Shown: positions 5,699 through 14,172 of the stretch, one piece after another
Layout: each line of letters starts with the position of its first letter
Numbering within the stretch: the first letter of the stretch is position 1
Translations under genes and position numbers: made by a program
Assembly: GCF_018274385.1 (NCBI RefSeq)
Contig: NZ_JAAFYZ010000004.1
Coordinates: 1-64,000 of the forward strand
Length of the DNA stretch: 64,000 nucleotides
Source: Catenulispora pinistramenti
GTDB taxonomy: Bacteria; Actinomycetota; Actinomycetes; Streptomycetales; Catenulisporaceae
Direction: 5' to 3'
The notes under the pieces: model-generated
What the model saw: only the letters and a program-made list of their open reading frames with translations
What the model was told of the DNA's origin: nothing
Database searches by the model: none

Positions 5699-8029
5699 TC
5701 AGAACAGCGGGATCTCGAACCAGACGAACTTCCCGGCGTCAGTGGGCCGCGCGCCCCATCGGGCCGACAGTGCGTCCACGAGATACAACCCGCGGCCGCC
5801 CTCATCTGTTTCCGCGGCCTGCCGGATGCGCGGCAACCGCACGTCCGGGTCGTGCACCTCGATCCACAGGGCCCGCAGGCCCCGGCGCAGCACCAGGTCC
5901 AGCCGCCGCGAACCGCCGGGGGCGGCCAGCGTGCCGTCCAGCATCCCCAGCTCGTCCAGCAGGCCGGGCTCGGCGAGCAGGTCCATCTCGTTGTCCTCGT
6001 CCAGGGCGCCGAGGTGGTCGGCGTACTCCCGGACGGCGGCCAGCTCCATCATGTCCTCGGCCATCGGCGGCGGCTCCGGCTCCGGGTACTGGTCGGAGTC
6101 GGAGAACGACCACGGGGTCGGGCGTGGTCCGCTGGCGTGCCGCACCGCGTTCGTGATCAGTTCGGAGACCAGCAGCTCGGCCAGTTCGGCGTGCTCGCTC
6201 AGGCCCCACTCGCGAAGTACGGCCCGGGTGTGGTGCCGGGCCGCGAACGCCGCCTCGGGGCGCGCGGGGAGGGCCAGCCGCGACAGCGGGAGGTCGACGG
6301 TGGACGTCGCCATGGCCAGCACGGCCTGGTCGTCGTGCGCTTCGCTGCCGGCGGCCCGCAGGGCGGCCCGGCAGATCGCCCGAGGCTCGCGCACCACGCG
6401 CTCGATGGCCAGACACAGGGTGCGGACTCCCGTGTCCACCGACTGGTCGCGACGTTCCACGACCCCGTCCGTGTACATCACCAGGACGTCCCCGGGAGGG
6501 ATGCTGAAGATGTGATCCTCGAACTGCACGGCGCCCTTGCCGCCACCCGGTCCGAGCGGACCGATGCCCAGCGGGACGTCCGGCGGCACCTCCATCGGAT
6601 AGGTGCCGTGTGCGGAAGCCAATAGCGGCGGCGGATGTCCGGCGTTCGCTAAAGCGCAGCGCCGCGTGAAGGGGTCGTAGATGGCGTATACGCAGGTGAA
6701 GAGGATTTCTTCGTTCAGCCCACGGACCAACTCATCCAGATATGAGAGCAGCTGTCCGGGCTGAACATCCAGTACCGCATAAGCGCGCAGAGCGGCGCGC
6801 AACTGCCCCATCACCGCAGCGGCGTGCGCACCGCGTCCCTGTACATCTCCGATGACCACGCCGATCCGCCCCGCCGACAGCTCGACCACGTCATAGAGGT
6901 CACCGCTGACTTCGGAGGCGGCACCCGGCGCATAGCCGACGCGGATGGAGACGCCATCAGGAAGCGGGAGATCGGTCGGCAGTAGCGACTTCTGCAGAGC
7001 CAGGGCCAGGGTCCGCTGCCGGTCGAACATGGCCGCGTTCTCCAGAGCCAGTCCGGCCCGCGCCGCCAACTCCTCTACGAGTTCCAGGTCCGCGGTGTCA
7101 TAGCGCGGGGTCGGGTCGGCGTCCTCAGTGAGCGCGATCGCCAGCACTCCGCGCACACCGCTCGGTGCCAGCAGCGGAACGGCGATCAGCGACTTCGCAT
7201 CCAGCAGGAGCGCCTTGCGGTCGCACTCCTCATCCGGATCCAGCGCCTTGACCCGCGGCGCGCCCTGGATGAGGACTGGGCGTCCGGTACGCAGCGCACG
7301 GTCACAAGGATGGCGCGCCGGGTAGTGGATCTCTGTACCCGCACGCATAGGGGGACACGGAGAGGTGTCCGTACTGTGCACGGTCACCAGGCGCTGCGCA
7401 GTGCCGTTCTCGTCCAGCAGGTCCACGACGCAGGTGTCGGCGAAAGCCGGAACCAGGATCTCGGCGAGCGCGGCCAGAGTCCGGCCGGTGTCTAGAGAGG
7501 TCCCTAACTGCATCCCCGCACGGGACAACACTGCGGCGCGTACCGCCGCCCGGGCCGCGGCCCGCTGCTGGTCGTCCCGGCTGGCGTCGGAGCCGAAGAG
7601 GTCGATCGCGGTCACCACGGTGCCGGTGACCATGCCGCCGTTCATCATGGGAGCCGCGCGCACCCGGGCGAGCAGAGAGTCGCCGTTACGCGTGGTGATG
7701 GGGAAGGAACCCTCCCATGTCCCGCCACGTTGGACAGTCGAACCGATGGAGTCCAGGTGTGACAGCGCGTTGCCATTGGTGTCGTCGACGACCACGAACT
7801 CGGTCCACGGCCGGCCCAGCACCTCTTCGCCGTACCAGCCGAACAGCTCCTCGGCGGCCGGGTTCCAGCCGGTGATCTGGCCTCGGTGGTTCAGGACCAC
7901 CACCGGGTCGGGCAGGGCCTCCAGGACCGAGATCGCCGCGGTCTGGGTGCTGTTCGCCGGTACGAGCTCGGCGGCCGGCCGCGGCCGGGCATGCGGGAGC
8001 TGTTCCCCGGTCCCCGGCTGACGTCGCAT
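5699..8029 (-). CDS. PAS-GAF-PP2C (SpoIIE-type) phosphatase with C-terminal anti-sigma-like ATPase domain
   Basis: A 776-residue cytoplasmic signalling protein. In order it has a PAS domain (about 30-135, ALPDPVVVLNHRGQITGWNP), a GAF domain (about 185-335) and a SpoIIE/RsbU-type PP2C phosphatase (about 345-560) with the metal ligands in SGDLYDVVEL, GDVQGRG, YTDGVVE and HDDQAVLAM. Last is an HATPase_c domain (about 575-776) whose N-box is ELITNAVRHA. The design couples ligand or redox sensing to dephosphorylation of an anti-anti-sigma factor and, through the ATPase, to partner switching. The ATPase is split by an acidic insert of about 80 residues right after the N-box. The start was set at the ATG at 8029; a TTG lies four codons upstream. 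Confidence 0.9.
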   Translation of the reverse strand: MRRQPGTGEQLPHARPRPAAELVPANSTQTAAISVLEALPDPVVVLNHRGQITGWNPAAEELFGWYGEEVLGRPWTEFVVVDDTNGNALSHLDSIGSTVQRGGTWEGSFPITTRNGDSLLARVRAAPMMNGGMVTGTVVTAIDLFGSDASRDDQQRAAARAAVRAAVLSRAGMQLGTSLDTGRTLAALAEILVPAFADTCVVDLLDENGTAQRLVTVHSTDTSPCPPMRAGTEIHYPARHPCDRALRTGRPVLIQGAPRVKALDPDEECDRKALLLDAKSLIAVPLLAPSGVRGVLAIALTEDADPTPRYDTADLELVEELAARAGLALENAAMFDRQRTLALALQKSLLPTDLPLPDGVSIRVGYAPGAASEVSGDLYDVVELSAGRIGVVIGDVQGRGAHAAAVMGQLRAALRAYAVLDVQPGQLLSYLDELVRGLNEEILFTCVYAIYDPFTRRCALANAGHPPPLLASAHGTYPMEVPPDVPLGIGPLGPGGGKGAVQFEDHIFSIPPGDVLVMYTDGVVERRDQSVDTGVRTLCLAIERVVREPRAICRAALRAAGSEAHDDQAVLAMATSTVDLPLSRLALPARPEAAFAARHHTRAVLREWGLSEHAELAELLVSELITNAVRHASGPRPTPWSFSDSDQYPEPEPPPMAEDMMELAAVREYADHLGALDEDNEMDLLAEPGLLDELGMLDGTLAAPGGSRRLDLVLRRGLRALWIEVHDPDVRLPRIRQAAETDEGGRGLYLVDALSARWGARPTDAGKFVWFEIPLF

Positions 8030-8095
8030 GTGAGGTACCAACCGCTCTGCCGACCCTGCGTTCTTTAAGCGCCGAGTCTGCCACTAGCGGTCCCC

Positions 8096-8758
8096 TCAGC
8101 GCGAGAGAACCTCGCCGGGAGATTCGTTCCAGCGGCGAACGGTCTGCCCGGCGACCGCCATATCCACCGGCCGGTCGTGTGGTTCCACGGGGAGGTCGAC
8201 ATCGAGTTCGTCCGGGTAGAGCAGGGCCGCCACCCGGGGGCGTACGGCGCGCGGGGACGCCTCGATCCTGGCCAGCACCCGGTCGTAGCTGCCGCCGCCC
8301 CGCCCCATCCGGTGACCGCTCGGTGACACCGCGAGGGCCGGGACCACGATCCAGGAGGCTGACAACACAGCGTCCACACCCAGTGACTCGGCCGGCTCCG
8401 GGATCGGGCTCGGCCGCGAGCCGCCCGGCGGGATCCTTCGAACGAGTGAATCAGGGCCGGAGTAGTACCCCCACGACAGGTCCATGTCATTCTCTAGAAT
8501 AGGTAACAGGACGCGGATACCGCGCCCGCGCAATCCCGCCAGCAACGGGCCGGTGTCCGGCTCGGTGCCGAAAGAGGCGTAGGCGGCGACCGTGTTCGCC
8601 GCTCCGATCTGCCCCACCAGGATCTGTCCCACCAGCACTTCGCACGCCGCGCTCGACCACGCCGCGCGCTGCTCCGGGGCGCACGCGCGCCGGGCGGCCA
8701 GCAACCGTGACCGGATCGTGCCCTTGGCATGGGCCGGGTCGTTGGATTGATTCGTCAT
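8096..8758 (-). CDS. 5-formyltetrahydrofolate cyclo-ligase
   Basis: A 220-residue protein of usual family length. It converts 5-formyltetrahydrofolate to 5,10-methenyltetrahydrofolate with ATP, recycling stored folate into one-carbon metabolism in the cytoplasm. The N-terminus has the basic helix KGTIRSRLLAARRA, and the C-terminal half carries the diagnostic GHRMGRGGGSYDRVL segment (ATP and folate site). The start at 8758 is preferred over an ATG 13 codons upstream. It is divergent from the diguanylate cyclase gene, with 41 bp between the starts, and 66 bp separate it from the PAS-GAF phosphatase downstream. Confidence 0.92.
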   Translation of the reverse strand: MTNQSNDPAHAKGTIRSRLLAARRACAPEQRAAWSSAACEVLVGQILVGQIGAANTVAAYASFGTEPDTGPLLAGLRGRGIRVLLPILENDMDLSWGYYSGPDSLVRRIPPGGSRPSPIPEPAESLGVDAVLSASWIVVPALAVSPSGHRMGRGGGSYDRVLARIEASPRAVRPRVAALLYPDELDVDLPVEPHDRPVDMAVAGQTVRRWNESPGEVLSR

Positions 8759-8799
8759 GCTGTGCTCAAGAATGCCAGGTCGGGAGAGGAGCCCCACCC

Positions 8800-9486
8800 A
8801 TGTCTCTCACGGCGCTCGGCTTGGTGTTGCTGGCGGTGGCCTGTTTGGCCTTAGCCGGCCTGAACCTGGCACTGCGTCGGCGACTGGAACACCTGGAGGA
8901 GTCCACCCGCACCGCCCTGGCCGAGGCCGCCAGCGAGGTGACCGGGCTGGAACAGGGCCGGGAGGACCTGGAACGGCTGTCCGCGCTGGACCCGCTGACC
9001 GGGGTGTGGAACTACCGCCACTTGCAGGGCATGTTGGCCCGGGAGCTTGAGGCCGCCCGCACCACGGGCATCGGCGGGGCGCTGTTGATGATCGATGTCG
9101 ACGACTTCCGTCAGGTGAACGCCGCGCACGGCCACCAGCGCGGCTCGGCTGTGCTCCGCGAGCTGGCGCAGCGGTTGGCGCTGGAAGTGCGACACGCCGA
9201 CACTTTCGCCAGATACGGCGGTGAGGAGTTCGTCCTCATTTTGCCCGGAACCAACGCCGAAACAGCGACGAAGGTCGCTGAGAGACTGTGTTACGCGGTC
9301 CGCAAACTCACTTTCGACGCAGGTCCGGACGGAGACGCGGAGCAGGGCCCGTTCCAGTTGACCATCTCCGTCGGCGGCGTGATCTTCCCCGACCACGGAA
9401 CGCATGCCGCGACCCTGTTGCGCGTCGCTGATGAACAACTCATGGAAGCTAAACGTGACTCTCATGGAAGTTGGCGGATCACCTGA
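8800..9486 (+). CDS. GGDEF diguanylate cyclase with N-terminal membrane anchor
   Basis: A 228-residue protein that would make cyclic-di-GMP from two GTP. Residues 3-25 are one hydrophobic helix, followed by a short coiled coil (about 28-62), then the GGDEF domain. The active site is YGGEEF, the metal-binding block is MIDVDDFRQVN, and an intact inhibitory I-site RHAD lies five residues before the active motif, so product feedback is expected. A GAGAGGAG ribosome binding site fixes the ATG at 8800. Its small extracellular portion argues for sensing within the membrane or by dimerisation through the coiled coil. galU starts 15 bp downstream, so the two are probably cotranscribed. Confidence 0.92.
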   Translation: MSLTALGLVLLAVACLALAGLNLALRRRLEHLEESTRTALAEAASEVTGLEQGREDLERLSALDPLTGVWNYRHLQGMLARELEAARTTGIGGALLMIDVDDFRQVNAAHGHQRGSAVLRELAQRLALEVRHADTFARYGGEEFVLILPGTNAETATKVAERLCYAVRKLTFDAGPDGDAEQGPFQLTISVGGVIFPDHGTHAATLLRVADEQLMEAKRDSHGSWRIT

Positions 9487-9500
9487 TAGCGTCCCGATTT

Positions 9501-10421
9501 ATGGTGGAGGTTCGCAAAGCAGTCATCCCGTCGGCAGGTCTGGGAACGCGGTTCCTGCCGGCCACCAAGGCGACGCCCAAGGAGATGCTTCCGGTCATCG
9601 ACAAACCGACGATCCAGTACGTCGTCGAGGAAGCCGTGACCGCCGGACTGACCGACATCCTCATGGTGACCGGCCGGAACAAGCGGCCGCTGGAGGATCA
9701 CTTCGACCGCGCCGCAGAGCTCGAGGAGGCACTGGCCGCCAAGGGCGACGAGAAGCGCCTGCAACTGGTCCGGGCGTCGTCGGAGATGGCGAACGTGCAC
9801 TATGTCCGACAGGGCGACCCCAAGGGTCTCGGGCACGCCGTCCTTAAGGCGGAGTCCTATGTGAACGGCGAACCGTTCGCCGTCCTGCTCGGTGACGACT
9901 TCATCGACGACCGCGATCCGCTGCTCCCCGCGATGATCGAGGTCCGGCAGCGCTATGGCGGATCCGTGGTCGGGCTCATCGAGGTTCCTGAAGAGCAGAT
10001 CCATATGTACGGCTGTGCCGCGGTGAAGCCGGCGGCCGACGGCCCGGGCCTGTCCCAGGCGCACACCAGCCTGATCCAGATCACCGACCTGGTGGAGAAG
10101 CCCTCGGCGGCCCAGGCCCCCTCCAACCTGGCCGTGATCGGCCGCTACGTGCTGGACCCGGCCGTCATGGAAGTCCTGCGCGAGACTCCTCCGGGACGCG
10201 GCGGGGAGATCCAGCTGACCGACGCGCTGCGCACCCTGGCGAGTGACCCGGACATCGGCGGACCGGTCCACGGCGTGGTCTTCACCGGGCGCCGCTACGA
10301 CACCGGTAACCCGATCGACTACCTGAAGACCGTGGTGCAGCTCGCGGTCGACCGCCCCGACCTCGGCCGGGAGTTCCGCGACTGGCTGTCGTCCTATGTG
10401 CGTGAAGGCTTCCAGTCCTGA
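9501..10421 (+). CDS. galU: UTP-glucose-1-phosphate uridylyltransferase
   Basis: A 306-residue enzyme that makes UDP-glucose from glucose 1-phosphate and UTP for cell-envelope and trehalose or glycan synthesis. The N-terminal nucleotide-binding block AGLGTRFLPATKATPKEM, the catalytic PVIDKPTIQYVVEEA region, LLGDDFID and the late DTGNPIDYLK segment are all typical of GalU. The ATG at 9501 is preferred because MVEVRKAVIPSAGLG matches the family start; the upstream in-frame codons overlap the diguanylate cyclase gene. No strong ribosome binding site precedes it, so translation may be coupled to the upstream gene. Confidence 0.95.
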   Translation: MVEVRKAVIPSAGLGTRFLPATKATPKEMLPVIDKPTIQYVVEEAVTAGLTDILMVTGRNKRPLEDHFDRAAELEEALAAKGDEKRLQLVRASSEMANVHYVRQGDPKGLGHAVLKAESYVNGEPFAVLLGDDFIDDRDPLLPAMIEVRQRYGGSVVGLIEVPEEQIHMYGCAAVKPAADGPGLSQAHTSLIQITDLVEKPSAAQAPSNLAVIGRYVLDPAVMEVLRETPPGRGGEIQLTDALRTLASDPDIGGPVHGVVFTGRRYDTGNPIDYLKTVVQLAVDRPDLGREFRDWLSSYVREGFQS

Positions 10422-10437
10422 AGCACCGACTTCCTCC

Positions 10438-10473
10438 CTTATAGGTATAGGTCACCTTATAGATACAGATCAC
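10438..10473. repeat. 18-bp imperfect tandem repeat upstream of moeA
   Basis: Two adjacent AT-rich 18-bp units, CTTATAGGTATAGGTCAC (10438-10455) and CTTATAGATACAGATCAC (10456-10473), match at 15 of 18 positions. They sit 45-80 bp upstream of the moeA start in an otherwise GC-rich gap, as expected for paired regulator half-sites or iterons. Confidence 0.5.
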
Positions 10474-10518
10474 TCCGCCAACGGCGTTCGCGTCGGCGGC
10501 ATAAGGGATGATGGACGC

Positions 10519-11760
10519 ATGTCCGATTCCGATAACGCGACGATGCGCAGCGTCGACGACCACCTGAAGACGGTCCTCGACACCGTGCAACTGCTCGCCC
10601 CGATGGAGCTCCCGATCACCGATGTGAACGGGCTGGTGCTGGCCGATGACGTGGTGTCGGCCATCTCGCTGCCTCCGTTCGACAACTCTTCGGTGGACGG
10701 CTACGCGGTGCGCCTGGCCGATCTGGAGGGCGCCGGCGAGGACAGCCCGGCGGAGCTGCGGGTGCTCGGCGACGTCGCGGCCGGCTCGGTCCACGAGGGC
10801 ATCCTGGAGCCGGGCACCTGCCTGCGCATCATGACCGGCGCGATGGTGCCGTACGGCGCCGAGGCGATCGTGCCGCTGGAGTGGACCGACCGCGGTACGG
10901 AGAGCGTGCGCATCACCCGGGCCCCGGAGCGCAACGAGCACATCCGGATACTCGGTTCCGACGTGACGGCCGGCGACGTCGTGCTCAAGGCCGGCACCCA
11001 CCTGGGCCCGCGCCAGATCGGCCTGCTGGCCGCGATCGGCCAGGTCCACGCCCCGGTGCACCCGCACCCGCGGGTCGTGGTGCTGTCCACCGGCTCCGAG
11101 CTGGTCGAGCCGGGCACCCCGCTGGGCCCGGGCCAGATCAACGACGGCAACGGTCCGGCGCTGACCGCCGCGGTGAACGCCATGGGCGCCACCGGCATCC
11201 GGGTCGGCATCATCGGCGACGACCCGCAGGGCGTGCTGGACGCGATCGAGGACCAGCTGATCCGCGCCGACATCGTGATCACCACCGGCGGGGTCTCGGT
11301 CGGCGCCTACGACGTGGTCAAGGAAGTGCTCTCGACCCTGGGCACCGTGGAGTTCTCCAAGGTCGCGATGCAGCCGGGGATGCCGCAGGGCTTCGGCACG
11401 GTCGGCGAGGACCGGATCCCGATCTTCACGCTGCCGGGCAACCCGGTGTCCGCCTACGTCTCCTTCGAGATCTACATCCGCCCGGCGATCGAGAAGATGA
11501 TGGGAATCGAGACCGGGCCCCGCAACACCGTGACCGCGACCTGCTTCGGGGCCTTCAAATCGCCCGACGGCAAGCGCCAGTTCGCCCGCGGCGTGTTCGA
11601 CCCGGTCGGGCTGTCGGTGCGGCCGGTCGGCGGGCACGGCTCGCATCTGGTCGGTGACCTGGCCCTGGCCAACGCGTTGATAGTGGTGCCGGAGCACGTG
11701 ACCGAGGTGGTCGACGGCGACGACGTCGAGGTGATCGTGCTGGACGGCGGTCCGCGGTGA
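10519..11760 (+). CDS. moeA: Molybdopterin molybdotransferase
   Basis: A 413-residue protein that inserts molybdate into adenylylated molybdopterin, releasing AMP, the last step of molybdenum cofactor synthesis. The N-terminal PPFDNSSVDGYAVR, the LRIMTGAMVPYGAEAIVP block, the STGSELVEPG motif with DGNGPALTAAV, the TTGGVSVGAYD stretch and the LPGNPVSAYVSFE motif follow in family order. The ATG at 10519 gives the usual N-terminus. Its stop overlaps the GTG start of moaC (GTGA), so the two are translationally coupled. A tandem repeat lies in its promoter region. Confidence 0.95.
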   Translation: MSDSDNATMRSVDDHLKTVLDTVQLLAPMELPITDVNGLVLADDVVSAISLPPFDNSSVDGYAVRLADLEGAGEDSPAELRVLGDVAAGSVHEGILEPGTCLRIMTGAMVPYGAEAIVPLEWTDRGTESVRITRAPERNEHIRILGSDVTAGDVVLKAGTHLGPRQIGLLAAIGQVHAPVHPHPRVVVLSTGSELVEPGTPLGPGQINDGNGPALTAAVNAMGATGIRVGIIGDDPQGVLDAIEDQLIRADIVITTGGVSVGAYDVVKEVLSTLGTVEFSKVAMQPGMPQGFGTVGEDRIPIFTLPGNPVSAYVSFEIYIRPAIEKMMGIETGPRNTVTATCFGAFKSPDGKRQFARGVFDPVGLSVRPVGGHGSHLVGDLALANALIVVPEHVTEVVDGDDVEVIVLDGGPR

Positions 11761-12353
11761 CCGCCGCCGAGGCAGCGGGGCCGGACCAGGCAGCAGGGCC
11801 GGCGGCAGCAACCGGAGCCGCCGGAGCGACCGGAGCCGCCGGGTCGGCCGGGTCCGCTGGGTCCGCCGCGGGCGGCAAGTCCGACCGCCTGACCCACATC
11901 GACGCCTCGGGCGACGCGCGCATGGTGGACGTGACCGCCAAGCCGGTCTCCGCGCGCCAGGCCCGCGCGACCGGCTTCGTCGAGGTCTCCCCCGAGGTCG
12001 TGGAGCTGCTGCGCGGCGAGGGCGTGCCCAAGGGCGACGCCCTGTCGGTGGCGCGCATCGCCGGCATCATGGGTGCGAAGAAGACCTCCGAGCTGGTGCC
12101 GCTCTGTCACCCGATCGGGATCAGCGGGGTGAAGGTGGCGCTGGAGGTCGAGGACGCCGGCGTGGCCATCGCCGTCACGGTGAAGACCGCGGACCGCACC
12201 GGCGTGGAGATGGAAGCGCTGACCGCGGTGGCGGTCGCCGGATTGACGGTCATTGACATGGTCAAGGCGGTCGACCCGGCCGCGGTGCTGACGAAGGTGC
12301 AGGTCGAGGCCAAATCCGGCGGTGTCTCTGGAGACTGGTCGCGGCCGGACTAG
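11757..12353 (+). CDS. moaC: Cyclic pyranopterin monophosphate synthase MoaC
   Basis: A 198-residue protein. MoaC turns the MoaA product into cyclic pyranopterin monophosphate early in molybdenum cofactor synthesis. The catalytic core (about 43-198) shows LTHIDASGDARMVDV, MGAKKTSELVPLCHP and TADRTGVEMEALTAV. Residues 1-42 are a low-complexity Ala/Gly/Thr/Ser extension encoded by 9-bp tandem repeats that the family does not need. A start inside the extension cannot be excluded, but the GTG overlapping the moeA stop is the natural coupled start. moaA, moaD and moaE are not in the window. Confidence 0.95.
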   Translation: MTAAEAAGPDQAAGPAAATGAAGATGAAGSAGSAGSAAGGKSDRLTHIDASGDARMVDVTAKPVSARQARATGFVEVSPEVVELLRGEGVPKGDALSVARIAGIMGAKKTSELVPLCHPIGISGVKVALEVEDAGVAIAVTVKTADRTGVEMEALTAVAVAGLTVIDMVKAVDPAAVLTKVQVEAKSGGVSGDWSRPD

Positions 12354-12415
12354 AACACGTACTCGATAACTCTTGCGACTTGAAGGTCTCGGTGTCATGG
12401 TGCCCCGAACGCGGC

Positions 12416-12433
12416 TTGTGAGGCTTCTCACAG
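12416..12433. promoter_or_regulatory. Crp/Rex-type palindrome upstream of the MFS exporter
   Basis: TTGTGAGGCTTCTCACAG contains a perfect TGTGA-N6-TCACA dyad and matches 11 of 14 fixed bases of the Rex operator form I recall. Its right edge is 51 bp upstream of the transporter ATG, a promoter position. Confidence 0.45.
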
Positions 12434-12484
12434 GTCGTGGCCCTAGGCCGATCGGACATCTCCCCGAGATCTCAAGGACGCGCC

Positions 12485-14149
12485 ATGACCGAATCGAGTA
12501 CCGCGCCCGCACCGCCGCCAGATAACGACACCGGGCGCCTGGATCACGCGTCCCGGGCGCGCATCTTCTCCGTCATCGTGGTCGTCGTGCTGTTCGCCGA
12601 GGTCGCGCCGCTGCAGTACACGATGGTCTCGCCGGCGGCCCAGCTGATCGGCCGCAGCTTCCCCGGGGTGGGGAGCAACATCGCGTGGATGACCATCGTG
12701 TTCGGGCTGGTCGGCGGGGCCGCGACGCCGATCCTGGGCAAACTGTCCGACCTGTACGGCAAGCGCAACATGCTGCTGGCGGTCGGCGTGTCGTTCCTGT
12801 TCGGCTCGGTGATCTGCGCGACCACGAGCAACTGGACGCTGTTCCTGATCGGCCGGGCGTTCCAGGCGGTGGCCATCGCCGCGGCCACCGTCGCCTACGG
12901 CCTGATCCGGGACCTGATCCCGCGCAAGTACGTGCCGCTGGCGATCGGGCTGGTATCGACCGGGCTCGGGGTGTCCGGGGTCGGCGGGATCATGCTCTCC
13001 GGAGTGCTGACCGATTCCGCCGGCTGGAGCTACAAGTCGTTGTTCTGGTTCCTGACGATCTACACGTTGGTGACGCTGCCGTTGGTGTTCCTGATCTGCC
13101 CGGAGACCAAGTTCCGCGCCCGGCAGAAGCTGGACCCGCTGGGTGCGCTGCTGCTGGCCGGCGGCGTCGGATTCGGGCTGCTCTACGTCTCCAACGGGGC
13201 GAACGTCGGCTGGACCGATCCGCTCTACCTCGGCTACCTGATTCTCGGCCTGCTCCTCATAGCGGCGTTCGTCGCCTTGGAACGCAGAGTCAGCCAGCCG
13301 ATCATCGATTTGAAGCTGCTGTTCTCGCCACAGGTCTCGGTGGTGCTGTTCATCGGGTTCTTCGCCGCGATCGTGGTGGGCATCCAAGCCTTCGCGATCC
13401 CTTATATGGTCTCCACCCCGAGCCACAGCGAACTGATCGCCGCGGGGCAACAAGGCGCGGCGGCCCGCTTCAAGGGGATGGTGCAGCCGAATCAGGTCCC
13501 GGTGAAGGTACTGGGAGACGTCGGCTACGCTCTCGGATTCACGTTGCTGGGCTTGGCGTTCCACGTCCAGGTATATGGCTCCTCGGTGTCCATGGTCTCC
13601 GGTGCGGCCTCGGGGCAGCTGTCGGGGAAGATCGGTGCGCGTAGACCGCTTCTGCTCGGTATGTTCGCCTTCGCCTTGACCAGCGGTATATATGCCGCAT
13701 GGCATCACGGAGCGCTGACGCTTGCCCTTGTCGGTGTTGTCTTCGGGGTTGGATTCGGTGCGTATTACGCGACAACGCCGAACCTGTTGGTGGAAGCGTC
13801 TCCGCCGGAACAACAGGGCATCACCGCGGGGATGCTCGGAGTGTCCAACTCCATAGGCACTGCGGTGGGGACCGCTATAGCGGCGGCGTTCCAGGCGGCG
13901 CATCCTGTGAAGCTGGTGGTTGCCGGGCAGACGGTGCTCGCAGGGACACCAGATCCGAAGACCGGTATAACGGAGCGCGCGGCGGTCTTCACAGACGCTG
14001 CCTATACGCAGATCTTCATCGCCTGCGCTATAGCCGGCCTGATCGCGCTGATCGGTACGTACTTCATGCGGTCTGGACGTACGCCTTCTACCGGCGGCCT
14101 CGGCTATCTGTCCGAGTCGACACCCGCTAAACAGGCCGCGACCGCATAG
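12485..14149 (+). CDS. MFS transporter, DHA2-like drug exporter
   Basis: A 554-residue membrane protein with about 14 hydrophobic segments, the size and layout of DHA2 drug:proton antiporters. The motif A loop between helices 2 and 3 reads GKLSDLYGKRN, and a motif-C-like glycine-rich stretch (GLGVSGVGGIMLSG) lies in helix 5, the antiporter signature. It probably exports toxic organic compounds. An AAGGAC ribosome binding site precedes the ATG. Codon use shifts within the gene: the last third carries several rare ATA isoleucine codons. The gene converges on the MBL-Rieske gene with only 23 bp between the stops. Confidence 0.88.
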   Translation: MTESSTAPAPPPDNDTGRLDHASRARIFSVIVVVVLFAEVAPLQYTMVSPAAQLIGRSFPGVGSNIAWMTIVFGLVGGAATPILGKLSDLYGKRNMLLAVGVSFLFGSVICATTSNWTLFLIGRAFQAVAIAAATVAYGLIRDLIPRKYVPLAIGLVSTGLGVSGVGGIMLSGVLTDSAGWSYKSLFWFLTIYTLVTLPLVFLICPETKFRARQKLDPLGALLLAGGVGFGLLYVSNGANVGWTDPLYLGYLILGLLLIAAFVALERRVSQPIIDLKLLFSPQVSVVLFIGFFAAIVVGIQAFAIPYMVSTPSHSELIAAGQQGAAARFKGMVQPNQVPVKVLGDVGYALGFTLLGLAFHVQVYGSSVSMVSGAASGQLSGKIGARRPLLLGMFAFALTSGIYAAWHHGALTLALVGVVFGVGFGAYYATTPNLLVEASPPEQQGITAGMLGVSNSIGTAVGTAIAAAFQAAHPVKLVVAGQTVLAGTPDPKTGITERAAVFTDAAYTQIFIACAIAGLIALIGTYFMRSGRTPSTGGLGYLSESTPAKQAATA

Positions 14150-14172
14150 GGAAGTTTGACCGCATAACGGTC

